A stretch of DNA of 64,000 nt from an uncultured Clostridia bacterium (GCA_934793215.1 CAKVOP010000004.1:1-64000), one strand, 5' to 3'; counted from the first letter of the stretch, positions 50,165 to 60,141 are shown. Notes: generated from the letters alone by a model not told the origin. A program made the numbers and translations.

Positions 50165-53100
50165 ATGACCGAGGAGGATAAAAATTGGAACAAAAAACAA
50201 CCAGTTAAAAATACGCGTAGTAATGTTAAGAGAGAAGTGATAAAAGATGAGAATACGAAATTAGATACAAAGCATGCAGCAACTTCAAAATCTAAAAATA
50301 ACGCACAAAACAAAACTATAAAAACAGGACAAACAGTGCACTCTCAAAGAATTAAAAGTGATAACGCGGAAGAAACTAAAAATAAGCTTTCAAGTGAGGG
50401 AACGACAACCTTGGAAACTGGCGTTTCGCTCAATGCGGGGCAAGAGGAAAATTTGATAACAAACGAAAATCAAGACAATATGCTTGTAAGGCAGATGAAA
50501 AACACAACGCCAAATAAAAACAAAAAGAAAATTGGTCTAATTGCTGGTATTTGCACAGCCGTTGCATTTTTAGGTGTAGGTGGAGCGATTGCTGGTGCCG
50601 TGCTTGTCAAAGATAAACCTTATTCAATTTCAATAACAACTGAATTTCCAGATTCTGTTAGTGGCGAGGGTAGCAAATATAAAATTGGTGATATAGTCAC
50701 TTTAAATGCTGAACCTGTTGTTGGTTATATTTTTAAAGGTTGGCAACTAAACGGCGAAATGAAGAGCGAGCAAATGGAATATTCTTTTAAACTTACAAAA
50801 GAACTCGCTGGCAACTGGGAAGCAGTATATCAAAAAGTTGACTACACTATTATAGCAAATGAGGGAATTGCAATAGTTGGTTCTCTTACGTGTGCGAACT
50901 ATCAAGATGAAATCAAAATTTCTGTGGCGGAAAAGACTGGATATATATTAAATAAAGTTTATTATACGATAGATGAAGAAATCCAAAAACATATTTTAAC
51001 CCGCGAAGAAAACGAAGCTTGGCAATACAAATTTATTATGCCAGCGGGCAATGTTAAAATATTTGCTGAATACTCTGCCATTGATTATGAAATAGTTAAT
51101 TTATCACCTGACGACATACTTGACCTTCAACTATCTGCTACATATGAAGAAAATGTTTCTATTAGCGTAAAAGTGAAAACTGGTTATAAAGCAAAAGCGT
51201 ATCTTGTTTACGACGTAAATGGACAGAGTGAAGAGTTTGAGATTGAACTTGATGAAAACCTTTCAGGGACTTTTGTAATGCCTGCTTGTGATGTTTCTGT
51301 TGAGGCTAGATATACTGCCATTGATTACACAGTTACAAAGAGCGCTTCAACGAATGGAACTTTTAAACTTGAAAAAATAAAGGATAACATCGCAAGTGAA
51401 ATCACCGCAAGTGACGACAATGTGAATGTTGAGTATAAACTTAAAATTAGTGACATTACGCCCGATATAGGCTATGAATTAGATGAGATTTTCTATACAT
51501 TAACAGATAGTGAGTTTCGCTATGCAATAACCTTGACAAATGGAGAGTATATCCTTCAAGGGCAAGCACAAAATATTGAAATACATGTTACCTTTAAGAA
51601 AATTGAGTATCAGCTTTCAAAGGGCCCTGTTACCAATGGTTCGTTTGACTTTATCAAGAATGGACAAAATGTAAGCGTCGCAAATTATGGAGATGAAATT
51701 ACTATTTCTATTACTCCAGATATCGGTTATAAAATTCAAGAAGTTTTAATAAATGGAAGCAAATTAAATCAAATTAACGGGAAGTACTCATTTGTTATGC
51801 CAAGCCAAAATGTAGCTGTTGAGGTTCTGTTTGAAAAAACTGAATATTCCATTACTTCGGGCGAAGGAATAATAAATCTTTCTCCTTTAAGTGGTGCTAG
51901 TTACGGCGAAAAGGTTACATTTAATGTCGAGAATAAGATTGGAAAAGAAGTTTTCAAGGTGTACTATGTTGTCGCCGGAGATGAAACCCAATACACACCA
52001 GTTTTAGACGATGGCACATACTCATTCGATATGCCAAATGGAAATGTCCAAATCTTCGTTTTGTATTCAACAAAATTTTATACTATTGTCAACACTAACA
52101 GCAGTTTTATAGATGATTTGGCAGAGAGTGCAACATATGGAGAGACTGTTAGTTTTACGGTTAAAGAGAGACAAGGTTATACATTAACCAATGTTTATTA
52201 TATTAATAATGATACTAATGAAAAAGTAAATATAAGTGCGACAGAGAGTGGCTATGAATTTGATATGCCGGCAGCGAATATATCGATTTATGCGACCTAT
52301 ACTGCCAAATCTTATAGCATAACTAATTCCAATAGTGAATTTATTAACGATTTAACGAATGCTGCTACATTTGGCGAAAGTGTAAGTTTTATCGTCCAGG
52401 ATAGAGAAGGTTATACATTATTGGAAGTTTACTATGTTAATAGTGACACCAGTGAAAAAGTGAATATCGAAGGCATGGAAGGATTATATGGGTTTGATAT
52501 GCCAGCATGCAATATAACCATATATGCAAACTATAGAGTAAATTTTTACAGCATTCAAACATCTAGTATCTATATAGATGATTTGGTAGACAGTGCTAGT
52601 TACGGCGAAAATGTTGTATTTACTGTTCAAAATAGAGTAGGGTATACTTTGACAAAAGTATATTACATTATTGATGGTAAAGCAGGTGAAAATGTTTTAA
52701 ATTTTGTTGAGGGCAAATACTCATTTGACATGCCTGCGGGTAATGTAACCATTTATGCTGTTTATTCAATAAATACATATGGTATTAATACTTCCAGCAC
52801 TTACATAGAAGAATTAGTGGATAGTGCGACATACGGCGAAGAAGTTTCTTTTACTGTTAGACAAAGAGAGGGATACACTTTAAGAAAGGTGTACTACAAG
52901 GTTGGCGACAACAATGATGAGCACATTATTTCACCTATTGACGGACAATATTCATTTAATATGCCTGCTGGGGATGTGGAAATATTTGCGATTTATGCAG
53001 TTAACTCTTACTCAATAACAAACAATGCCCCTGAAATTATTGCCGATCTATTTGATAGTGCGACTTATAAAGAAGTGGTTTCATTTACTGTCGAAGATAA

Positions 53101-55000
53101 AGTTGGATATAATCTTAAAGTGTATTTTAAAGTTGGGGGCGACAGCAAAGAAAATGTCATTGAAGGCGTTGATGGAACTTACGAATTTGTTATGCCTGCA
53201 CAAGATGTAAGTGTTTATGCAGAATATGAGGTGATTGTTTATAGTGTATCAAAGGCAAACACTGAACATGGTAGTTTTGAGATTTTAAATGGTGCTTTAC
53301 AAGTTTCTAGTGCGACTGTCGAAGATGCGTTGACTATCGCAAATATAAATGCAGAAACTGGCTATGAAGTCGACGAAGCGTATTATTTATTAAATGGGAA
53401 TAAGACGATTATAAATTTGCAGGAATCCTCTACTTTTAACATGCCTGCGGGAGATATAGAAATTTTTGTTACTTTTAAATTGGTGGATTATACCTTCACT
53501 GTTAGTGAGTATGGTGGCGTGGTTAATATGTCTTGTCAAAAAGCGAACTATAAAGATGGGGTTTCTTTAACACTTACTGCTGAAAGTGATTCCCTTGAAA
53601 AATATTATAATTTAATGGTAACTACTGCAAGTGGAAGAAATATTGAGACAACCACCAGTGATGGAGTAGTTTCCTTTGAAATGCCTGCAGAAAATGTGAA
53701 AATCAATCTTGAATACTATAAGCGGGTTTATGCTTATGGTACGGGGGCAATATGCCGTGATGGGAACAATGAGTTAAGACCGGGTAAAAATATTACTATT
53801 TCTTACACAAATCAAACTAACCATACATTTATTGGTTGGGCAGCAGGAAGTGAAAATGGCTCGATAATAGCGCAATCGACATCATTTACTTCAAGTTATG
53901 ACGATGGATTAAGAGTAAACAAATTCTATGCTTTAAGTTGTTTAACAGCAAGCATAGTCGCGGGAGTCGAGATTGACGGGCTTCAATATACAATTTATCC
54001 AGGGACAAGTCGTGCTGCTGTAACTGGTCTTGCAACCGACAACGCTGGTGCGACTGGCATAGAAATTCCTGAAAGTATAAATTATAATGGGGAAACTTAT
54101 TATGTTTTCAAGGTGGAAAACAATGCATTTCAAGGAAAAACTTCAATGCGAAATATCAAATTCCCAACAGGAAAACAATTTTCTATAATAGGCGAATATG
54201 CTTTCAGCGAGTCTGGTATCGCAAGTGCTGATTTGTCTTACGGGGTAACGGCGATAGGCAAGTATGCTTTTTATAAGTGTGCAAATTTAATTTCTGTGGA
54301 TTTAAGTAAAATTCAATATAAATTTACGATTAATGAATATTTATTGGCGAATTCAACAAACTTAACGACGATTAAACTCCCTTATCTTATCTCCACAATT
54401 TCTTCAAGGGCGTTCGAAAATTGCACCTCTTTTAAGGGGAATGTCACAAATGAAAACGGAGATGTGGTGTTAGATTTGAGAGGATATAAATTATTAACTA
54501 CTATCGCTGGACAAGTATTTAATGGCTGTTCTCAAATTACAGAGGTTTATTTCCCACTTCAAAACTGCTCGCTTGGAGATCAAGTGATGGCAGCATGTAC
54601 ATCTTTGGTTAAAATAGACTATGGTGCTTGTACCGCCAATCAAAGAGGTCTTTCTTCTGTTAGAGATGATGTTTCAAATGGTAAGACTGTTAATGTTTAT
54701 ATCAGGGAATCTTCTCCTGCAATAAATAATGCTGCATTTAATGGTGCTTATATCACTAATCTCTACATTGAAAGCACTGCGGTTTATGCTCAAATAACAT
54801 CGGCTAGTTCACTTTTTTCAACGGGCTGGAATACGTCTGGAAGAATCACAAATATCTTTATTAGAAGCGACATTGTTGATGCAGACACGACAGATGCCGG
54901 CGCAACATTTGGGAATAATTACCTCAACGACTCGACTGTTTTCAATATTGAAAGAGTAGAGGTTGATGGGGTAGAATTTGTAAAATATACAAAAATTTAG
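50165..55000 (+). CDS. Giant repeat/LRR cell-surface protein
   Basis: A 1611-residue protein. A basic, disordered cytosolic N-terminus (1-122), one membrane segment (about 123-148), and a large external part. Some 14 InlB B-repeat-like units of 65-85 residues span about 150-1200, each ending in a MPAGNVEIFAIY-type strand; those at about 636-1021 are most alike (ESATYGETVSFTVKER, DSATYGEEVSFTVRQR). A leucine-rich BspA-like domain follows at about 1300-1600 (AFQGKTSMRNIKFP, GVTAIGKYAFYKCANL). AAGGAGG precedes the ATG. Likely an adhesin or host-contact protein. No sortase signal, so it stays attached by the N-terminal anchor. Confidence 0.82.
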   Translation: MTEEDKNWNKKQPVKNTRSNVKREVIKDENTKLDTKHAATSKSKNNAQNKTIKTGQTVHSQRIKSDNAEETKNKLSSEGTTTLETGVSLNAGQEENLITNENQDNMLVRQMKNTTPNKNKKKIGLIAGICTAVAFLGVGGAIAGAVLVKDKPYSISITTEFPDSVSGEGSKYKIGDIVTLNAEPVVGYIFKGWQLNGEMKSEQMEYSFKLTKELAGNWEAVYQKVDYTIIANEGIAIVGSLTCANYQDEIKISVAEKTGYILNKVYYTIDEEIQKHILTREENEAWQYKFIMPAGNVKIFAEYSAIDYEIVNLSPDDILDLQLSATYEENVSISVKVKTGYKAKAYLVYDVNGQSEEFEIELDENLSGTFVMPACDVSVEARYTAIDYTVTKSASTNGTFKLEKIKDNIASEITASDDNVNVEYKLKISDITPDIGYELDEIFYTLTDSEFRYAITLTNGEYILQGQAQNIEIHVTFKKIEYQLSKGPVTNGSFDFIKNGQNVSVANYGDEITISITPDIGYKIQEVLINGSKLNQINGKYSFVMPSQNVAVEVLFEKTEYSITSGEGIINLSPLSGASYGEKVTFNVENKIGKEVFKVYYVVAGDETQYTPVLDDGTYSFDMPNGNVQIFVLYSTKFYTIVNTNSSFIDDLAESATYGETVSFTVKERQGYTLTNVYYINNDTNEKVNISATESGYEFDMPAANISIYATYTAKSYSITNSNSEFINDLTNAATFGESVSFIVQDREGYTLLEVYYVNSDTSEKVNIEGMEGLYGFDMPACNITIYANYRVNFYSIQTSSIYIDDLVDSASYGENVVFTVQNRVGYTLTKVYYIIDGKAGENVLNFVEGKYSFDMPAGNVTIYAVYSINTYGINTSSTYIEELVDSATYGEEVSFTVRQREGYTLRKVYYKVGDNNDEHIISPIDGQYSFNMPAGDVEIFAIYAVNSYSITNNAPEIIADLFDSATYKEVVSFTVEDKVGYNLKVYFKVGGDSKENVIEGVDGTYEFVMPAQDVSVYAEYEVIVYSVSKANTEHGSFEILNGALQVSSATVEDALTIANINAETGYEVDEAYYLLNGNKTIINLQESSTFNMPAGDIEIFVTFKLVDYTFTVSEYGGVVNMSCQKANYKDGVSLTLTAESDSLEKYYNLMVTTASGRNIETTTSDGVVSFEMPAENVKINLEYYKRVYAYGTGAICRDGNNELRPGKNITISYTNQTNHTFIGWAAGSENGSIIAQSTSFTSSYDDGLRVNKFYALSCLTASIVAGVEIDGLQYTIYPGTSRAAVTGLATDNAGATGIEIPESINYNGETYYVFKVENNAFQGKTSMRNIKFPTGKQFSIIGEYAFSESGIASADLSYGVTAIGKYAFYKCANLISVDLSKIQYKFTINEYLLANSTNLTTIKLPYLISTISSRAFENCTSFKGNVTNENGDVVLDLRGYKLLTTIAGQVFNGCSQITEVYFPLQNCSLGDQVMAACTSLVKIDYGACTANQRGLSSVRDDVSNGKTVNVYIRESSPAINNAAFNGAYITNLYIESTAVYAQITSASSLFSTGWNTSGRITNIFIRSDIVDADTTDAGATFGNNYLNDSTVFNIERVEVDGVEFVKYTKI

Positions 55001-55086
55001 AGAATTTGCTTAAAAATTTAAAAAATAGATTTATTTTATTCAAAATAACTAAAAAGGTATTTGTTAAAATGTAAATCAAATAAAAT

Positions 55087-55118
55087 AAAAAAGACTGGCA
55101 TGGCGTCGGTCTTTTTTT
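55087..55118 (+). terminator. Terminator after the giant surface protein gene
   Basis: AAAAAGAC...GTCTTTTT stem with T run. Confidence 0.75.
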
Positions 55119-55334
55119 GATGCGATAGTGAAAACTGGGTGTTTTTGTTAAGAGCATGGTGGGAAAAATTACTGGTGGAGTGCGAGTAAATTGGGAATAG
55201 AATTGGTAAATCATTAAAAATTTTTTAGGTTAAATGTTGTGTCGTTATTTTAGCCTTGGTGTATTAAAAATATAATTTAAATTAACAACCTGCAAAATAT
55301 TCAATATAATGTTTTAGAGGGGAAAGGAGGGGGT

Positions 55335-55463
55335 ATGCCTTGTAACTTAAATTTTAATCAATGCAATTTTGGATTATACTATCCACGTCCAATTTTTAAT
55401 TGTGCCAATAGGGTTTTAGGATTATTAAATCAAAGCGGGACAGTGGTGGTAAATCCCACTTAA
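55335..55463 (+). CDS. Putative 42-residue small protein
   Basis: Short frame MPCNLNFNQCNFGLYYPRPI ... GLLNQSGTVVVNPT behind an excellent AAAGGAGGGGG ribosome site. It has three Cys and Asn/Tyr/Pro-rich character, somewhat like small coat-type proteins. The surrounding 55119-55334 holds nothing else recognised. Coding is supported by the ribosome site and composition; function unknown. Confidence 0.5.
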   Translation: MPCNLNFNQCNFGLYYPRPIFNCANRVLGLLNQSGTVVVNPT

Positions 55464-55706
55464 ATTATAAGTGAAAAGATTAATTCTTATAAGATGGGGA
55501 TAAATAATGGGCACAACTTGTTGGCAATCGAAGTGGCGATTTGGGTTTTTGTGGCTAAATGATTAAACGAGAAAATATTACAAATAATTAGGAAATATCA
55601 TGTTTTTAACGGCAAACATCGTGTTTAACATGAATTTTGTCGTTTTTTGTTTAAATTAAGGATAAGATAAAAAGGTGAAATTTTCGATAATTTTTTTTAA
55701 AAATGC
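55464..55706 (+). other. Intergenic stretch with a terminator-like hairpin
   Basis: At 55608-55648, AACGGCAAA pairs with TTTGTCGTT (one G-U) before a T run, a possible terminator of the 42-residue ORF. No other gene seen. Confidence 0.5.
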
Positions 55707-55736
55707 TTGTAGTTTTTAAAATTTTTAGTATATACT
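55707..55736 (+). promoter_or_regulatory. Promoter of the 55756-recO operon
   Basis: TTGTAG, 18-nt spacer, TATACT; 20 nt before the ATG. Confidence 0.6.
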
Positions 55737-55755
55737 ACTTGTAAGAGGAGGACTT

Positions 55756-56022
55756 ATGCAAGGAAGTATCACTTTTGAAGATGTTAAGAACGCGTTTTGG
55801 GATTGGCAATGCTGGTGGATTGTGGCAAAGTCCACCGGTGAAATAGAGGATATGAGAGCTGTAACGCTTGCAGGACTTAATTACACTGCAATTTGTGAAA
55901 AATTTATTGCGCAACATAAAGGAATGAGTTTAGATGAAAGGCAAATGTTTGAGTCTTTCATTGTAAAATATAAAGAGCTGGCCCGTGAAGAAGACGGAGA
56001 AGAGGTCGAGGCTGAAATATAA
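55756..56022 (+). CDS. Hypothetical protein upstream of recO
   Basis: An 88-residue soluble protein with Trp-rich AFWDWQCWWIVAKSTGEIED near the N-terminus and an acidic C-terminus. AGAGGAGG lies just before the ATG. The recO start follows the stop by 2 nt, so it is co-translated with recO. Not recognised. Confidence 0.7.
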   Translation: MQGSITFEDVKNAFWDWQCWWIVAKSTGEIEDMRAVTLAGLNYTAICEKFIAQHKGMSLDERQMFESFIVKYKELAREEDGEEVEAEI

Positions 56023-56024
56023 AA

Positions 56025-56732
56025 ATGGCTAGTATAAAAGTTAGAGGTATTGTCCTCGGCGGAACAAACTATAAAGAAAAAGACAAATTAATAAAACTTT
56101 ACACTCTCGAAAGAGGAAAGATGACTGTCACGATGCGTGGCGTGCGTGGAGATAAAGCAAAATTAAAGGTTGCGAAAGAAATCTTTTGTTTTGGTGAATA
56201 CATAATTGAAGAGGGCAAGACAAATATAGTCACTGCCGTTGACGTGATAGATAGTTTTTATACACTTTCAAAAGATATTGTTAAATATTATGAAGCGTGT
56301 GCAATTTTAGATATTGTGGACAAGTTTTCAACCGAATCTAATCCTCGTCTTTTTGTAGAGGTTGTAAGGGCGATGAAGTCGCTTGCATATGATAATTTGC
56401 CAAAATATTATGTAATTGACAAGTTTTTGCTTGATTTTTTAAACAATATGGGATATTTTTTCATGACGGACAAATGTTCGTCCTGTGGAGCAACTCTTTC
56501 TGGAAGATATTTAAATCTTGATTTTGGAGAGATTGTATGTCCGGCTTGTAAAACGGCTACTTGTATTCCAATAAGTGAAACCTGTTATGGAGTGTTTAGA
56601 CTTTTAAGTCAAACAGAGTATGAAAAACTTGGTTCGGTGAAGTTTGGTGGTATGGGAGAGGCTCAAGCTTTTAATGTTCTTGCAAAAGATTACGAGTGGA
56701 GAACCGGTTATCAAGTTTTAAACATAATTTAA
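56025..56732 (+). CDS. recO: DNA repair protein RecO
   Basis: A 235-residue recombination mediator that helps load RecA with RecF/RecR. N-terminal OB domain (KVRGIVLGGTNYKEKDKLIK), helical middle, and zinc-finger-like CSSCGATL ... CPACKTATC (about 152-182). Length is usual. Terminator 12 nt later. The S10 operon follows on the same strand. Confidence 0.92.
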   Translation: MASIKVRGIVLGGTNYKEKDKLIKLYTLERGKMTVTMRGVRGDKAKLKVAKEIFCFGEYIIEEGKTNIVTAVDVIDSFYTLSKDIVKYYEACAILDIVDKFSTESNPRLFVEVVRAMKSLAYDNLPKYYVIDKFLLDFLNNMGYFFMTDKCSSCGATLSGRYLNLDFGEIVCPACKTATCIPISETCYGVFRLLSQTEYEKLGSVKFGGMGEAQAFNVLAKDYEWRTGYQVLNII

Positions 56733-56743
56733 CAAAAATAGTG

Positions 56744-56771
56744 AAAAAACGAGAAATAATCTCGTTTTTTT
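56744..56771 (+). terminator. Terminator after recO
   Basis: AAACGAGA-AATAA-TCTCGTTT followed by T run. Confidence 0.88.
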
Positions 56772-57137
56772 GTGTTTTTAAGCGTATTTACGGTAAAATT
56801 CCTTATTTTCCCTCTTTTTATGTATGCTTATTTGCCTAAAATTATTTTTTTTGTTATTTAAACTCAATAATGTTAAATTAATAAAAAAGACCTAGAAATT
56901 TGGAGTTGTGCACTTTGATGGTGCATTATTCAAAATGGATTAAAGAAGTAAAGATAAACCTTAAATTGATAGATGCATGGGGTTTGGTGGTGGGCATCTT
57001 TGAAAGTGCTATTATATAAATAAATAAATATACTGCAAACTTGAATCAATATATAAAGGTGGCATTTAATGTTTCGCGTGGTTTACTATAAGAGGGGTAA
57101 GGGCTTAAAAAAAGATTAAAAAAGTTTCCTAAAAGCC
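56772..57137. other. Intergenic region before the S10 operon
   Basis: AT-rich. A 16-codon frame at 57069-57119 (MFRVVYYKRGKGLKKD) has an AAAGGTGG site but is probably spurious. Nothing else recognised. Confidence 0.45.
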
Positions 57138-57166
57138 TTGACATATTTTGCGAATTTTGTTATCAT
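57138..57166 (+). promoter_or_regulatory. Promoter of the S10 operon
   Basis: TTGACA, 17-nt spacer, TATCAT; about 220 nt before rpsJ. Confidence 0.85.
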
Positions 57167-57172
57167 AGTATC

Positions 57173-57375
57173 GCTGTGAATAATGGGTTGAAACATAAGG
57201 TTACTTTGATTACCGGCAATCAAAGAGAATTTATGTGGACAAGTTCGTGGCAAAGACCGCGAGCGACTAACCAATAAATCACATTTTTTAATGCTCCACA
57301 GCATGACACACTAGGGCGAGTGTTCCGTGTGTTAGAGCAAAATGTCGATAGGTTAGAATTGCTATTACAGGAGGT
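57173..57375 (+). promoter_or_regulatory. Structured leader of the S10 operon
   Basis: Hairpins CTTTGATT-ACCGGC-AATCAAAG (57207-57228), ATGCT-CCAC-AGCAT (57290-57303) and ACACAC...GTGTGT (57306-57333). S10 operon leaders in Firmicutes often bind L4 for feedback control; that role here is inference. Confidence 0.55.
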
Positions 57376-57385
57376 ATGTTAATTA

Positions 57386-57694
57386 ATGGCAACACAAGTT
57401 ATTAGAATTAAATTGAAGGCCTTTGAACACAGCCTTATTGATGAAGCTTGCAGAAGAATCATTGATACTGCTGAAAAGTTCGGTGCTAAGGTCGCTGGCC
57501 CAATTCCACTTCCAACAGACAGAGAAGTGGTAACCGTTATCCGTTCACCACACAAATACAAAGATAGTCGTGAACAATTCGAGTCAAGAACTCACAAAAG
57601 ACTAATTGATATCTACTCACCATCTGCAAAGGCTGTTGACGCTCTTATGAAGATCGACTTGCCAGCAGGCGTTGATATCAAGATTAAACTATAA
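57386..57694 (+). CDS. rpsJ: Ribosomal protein S10
   Basis: 102 residues, with RIKLKAFEHSLIDEACRRII and the conserved PHKYKDSREQFESRTHKRLI; binds 16S rRNA in the 30S head and also takes part in transcription antitermination with NusB. GGAGGTATG lies before the start. First gene of the operon, behind a structured leader. Confidence 0.97.
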   Translation: MATQVIRIKLKAFEHSLIDEACRRIIDTAEKFGAKVAGPIPLPTDREVVTVIRSPHKYKDSREQFESRTHKRLIDIYSPSAKAVDALMKIDLPAGVDIKIKL

Positions 57695-57712
57695 TAGGAG
57701 GAAGACATAACA

Positions 57713-58348
57713 ATGAAAAAAGCAATTATTGGCAAAAAACTTGGAATGACACAAGTCTTCACTCCAGATGGCGTGGTTATCCCAGTTACAGTTGTTGAGG
57801 CAGGTCCATGCCCAGTTGTTCAAATCAAAAACAACGATAAAGATGGATATGAAGCAGTTGTTGTTGCATTCGACAAGCAAAAGGCTCAAAGAGTAAACAA
57901 GCCTATGACAGGTGCTTTCAAAAAAGCCGGTATTGATACTTACAGAATTTTGAAAGAACTTAAATTTGACAATGCAAACGAATATACTCTTGGTCAAGAA
58001 GTTAAAGCAGACATCTTTGCCGAGGGAGACAAAGTAGACGTTACAGGAACTACTCGTGGTCGTGGCTTCACTGGTGTTATCCAAAGATGGAATCAACACA
58101 GACTTAAAATGACTCATGGTGTTGGACCTGTTCATAGAGAAGTCGGCTCTATGGGTGCAAACTCAACTCCATCAAGAGTTTTCAAAAACAAGCATATGCC
58201 TGGACACTACGGAGTTGAAAGAGTTACTGTTCAAAACCTTGAAATTGTTAAGGTTGACAGTGAAAGAAACATTCTTCTCGTTAAAGGTTGCATTCCTGGA
58301 CCTAAAGGTGCAGTTGTAACTATTCGTGAAGCAGTTAAAGGCAATTAA
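57713..58348 (+). CDS. rplC: Ribosomal protein L3
   Basis: 211 residues; organises the 50S peptidyl-transferase side. Family stretches GKKLGMTQVFTPDGVVIPVT, GRGFTGVIQRW and HMPGHYGVERVTVQNL are intact. AGGAGGAAG upstream. 18 nt after rpsJ. Confidence 0.97.
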   Translation: MKKAIIGKKLGMTQVFTPDGVVIPVTVVEAGPCPVVQIKNNDKDGYEAVVVAFDKQKAQRVNKPMTGAFKKAGIDTYRILKELKFDNANEYTLGQEVKADIFAEGDKVDVTGTTRGRGFTGVIQRWNQHRLKMTHGVGPVHREVGSMGANSTPSRVFKNKHMPGHYGVERVTVQNLEIVKVDSERNILLVKGCIPGPKGAVVTIREAVKGN

Positions 58349-58359
58349 AGGAGACTAAA

Positions 58360-58986
58360 ATGGCAAAAGTTAAAGTTTTTAATATGCAAGCCCAAGAGGT
58401 TGGACAGATTGACCTTGCTGACGAACTCTTTGGGGTTGATTACAACGAAGCCCTCATTCATGAGGTTGTAGTTGCTTACAACGCTAACCAAAGACAAGGC
58501 ACTAAATCTGCTCTCACAAGAAGCGAAGTAAGAGGTCACGCTAAAAAACCATGGCGTCAAAAAGGGACTGGTAGAGCTAGACAAGGTTCTACAAAAGGTC
58601 CACAATGGACAGGGGGCGGAGTTGTATTTGCTCCAAAGCCAAGAGATTTCTCTAAAAAGGTTAACAAACAAAAGAAGAGATATGCTCTTTTAAGTGCATT
58701 AAGCACAAAACTCGCTCAAAACGAACTTGTTGTTGTTGACAAATTCGCTTTTGAAAATCCTAAAACAAAAGAGGCTAAAGCATTTGTTGATGCTTTCAAA
58801 TTCCAAGGTTCTGTTTTAGTTGTTAATGGAGAAAACGATAAAAACGCTCTTCTTGCAACTGCAAACCTTCCATGCCTCGACATCGAAACTGTTGATTCTT
58901 TGAATGCTTATGAAGTTGTTGCAAACAGAAATATCGTTCTTACTGAATCTGCAATCAAATCTATTGAGGAGGCATACGCAGAATAA
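58360..58986 (+). CDS. rplD: Ribosomal protein L4
   Basis: 208 residues. Exit-tunnel protein and, in many bacteria, repressor of its own operon via the leader. Extended loop KPWRQKGTGRARQGS and WTGGGVVFAPKPRDF are conserved. Last base of its TAA is the first base of the rplW ATG. Confidence 0.97.
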   Translation: MAKVKVFNMQAQEVGQIDLADELFGVDYNEALIHEVVVAYNANQRQGTKSALTRSEVRGHAKKPWRQKGTGRARQGSTKGPQWTGGGVVFAPKPRDFSKKVNKQKKRYALLSALSTKLAQNELVVVDKFAFENPKTKEAKAFVDAFKFQGSVLVVNGENDKNALLATANLPCLDIETVDSLNAYEVVANRNIVLTESAIKSIEEAYAE

Positions 58987-59288
58987 TGGAAGCACAAAAA
59001 ATCATTATAAGACCACTTCTCACTGAGAAAAGTTATGCTGGAATTCAAAACAAAACTTACACATTTGTTGTAGCAAAGAATGCTGGCAAAATCGAAATTA
59101 AAAAAGCCGTTGAAGAACTTTTTGGAGTTCAAGTGGCAAAAGTTAACACAATCACTGTTAAGGGACACAAAAAGTCTCAAAACACCAAGGCTGGAAGAAC
59201 AGTTGGAAAAACAAGCGACTTTAAAAAAGCTATTGTTACTCTTACTGATGCGTCAAAATCAATCGCATTCTTCGACAGTTTATCTTAA
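58986..59288 (+). CDS. rplW: Ribosomal protein L23
   Basis: 100 residues; sits at the tunnel exit and docks trigger factor and SRP. RPLLTEKSYA and the NTITVKGHKK segment are characteristic. One-base overlap with rplD; ribosome site GAGGAGG lies inside rplD. Confidence 0.96.
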   Translation: MEAQKIIIRPLLTEKSYAGIQNKTYTFVVAKNAGKIEIKKAVEELFGVQVAKVNTITVKGHKKSQNTKAGRTVGKTSDFKKAIVTLTDASKSIAFFDSLS

Positions 59289-59302
59289 TAGGGAGGTAAA
59301 TA

Positions 59303-60130
59303 ATGGCAATTAGAACACATAGACCAACTTCTGCTGGAAGAAGATTTTATACTACCTCTTCCTATGAAGAAATTACTAAAAAAACTCCTGAGAAATCACT
59401 TCTTGCTAAAAAAGATAAAAACGCTGGAAGAAATGCTCAAGGAAAGGTTACTGTTAGACACCAAGGCGGTGGAAACAGACAAAAATATCGTATCATTGAC
59501 TTTAAAAGAAATAAAGACAATATCCCTGCAACAGTTGTAGGAATTGAATACGATCCAAATAGAACCGCATACATCGCACTCTTAAACTATGCAGATGGCG
59601 AAAAGAGATACATCATCGCCCCTGTTGGACTTAAAGATGGCGACATTGTTATGAGTGGAGAAAATGTTGAAATCAAAGTCGGAAACAATCTTCCACTTGC
59701 TTCAATCCCAGTTGGTTCTCTTGTTCACAATATTGAACTTGAACCTAACAAGGGTGGGCAACTTGCTCGTTCAGCAGGTGCAGAAGTTCAACTTATGGCT
59801 AAAGAAGGAAAATATGCAACTCTTCGTCTTCCAAGTGGTGAAATGAGAAAAGTTCTCCTTACTTGCAGAGCAACAGTTGGAACAGTTGGAAATATCGACC
59901 ATGAACTTGTTTCTCTTGGTAAAGCAGGAAGAAAGAGACACATGGGCGTTAGACCATCAGTTCGTGGTGTTGCTATGAACCCTAACGACCACAAACATGG
60001 TGGTGGTGAAGGTAAGAGCCCAGTTGGTATGGCTTCTCCTGTTACTCCATGGAACAAACCTGCTCTTGGATATAAGACAAGAAAGAGAAAAAATCGCTCT
60101 AACCGCTTGATGGTTAAGAGAGTTAATTAG
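59303..60130 (+). CDS. rplB: Ribosomal protein L2
   Basis: 275 residues; supports peptidyl transfer and subunit joining. Conserved GGGNRQKYRIIDFKRNK, and the C-terminal NDHKHGGGEGKSPVG with the key His, followed by PALGYKTRKRKN. GGGAGG upstream. Confidence 0.98.
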   Translation: MAIRTHRPTSAGRRFYTTSSYEEITKKTPEKSLLAKKDKNAGRNAQGKVTVRHQGGGNRQKYRIIDFKRNKDNIPATVVGIEYDPNRTAYIALLNYADGEKRYIIAPVGLKDGDIVMSGENVEIKVGNNLPLASIPVGSLVHNIELEPNKGGQLARSAGAEVQLMAKEGKYATLRLPSGEMRKVLLTCRATVGTVGNIDHELVSLGKAGRKRHMGVRPSVRGVAMNPNDHKHGGGEGKSPVGMASPVTPWNKPALGYKTRKRKNRSNRLMVKRVN

Positions 60131-60141
60131 GAGAGAATAAT

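Noticed and set aside
50165..55000. Repeat region as a DNA-level tandem repeat
   Set aside because: The repeats are clear in protein but diverged in DNA, so it is not a simple microsatellite.
57069..57119. 16-codon frame before the S10 promoter
   Set aside because: Although a ribosome site is present, the frame is very short and lies in a promoter region with no other support.
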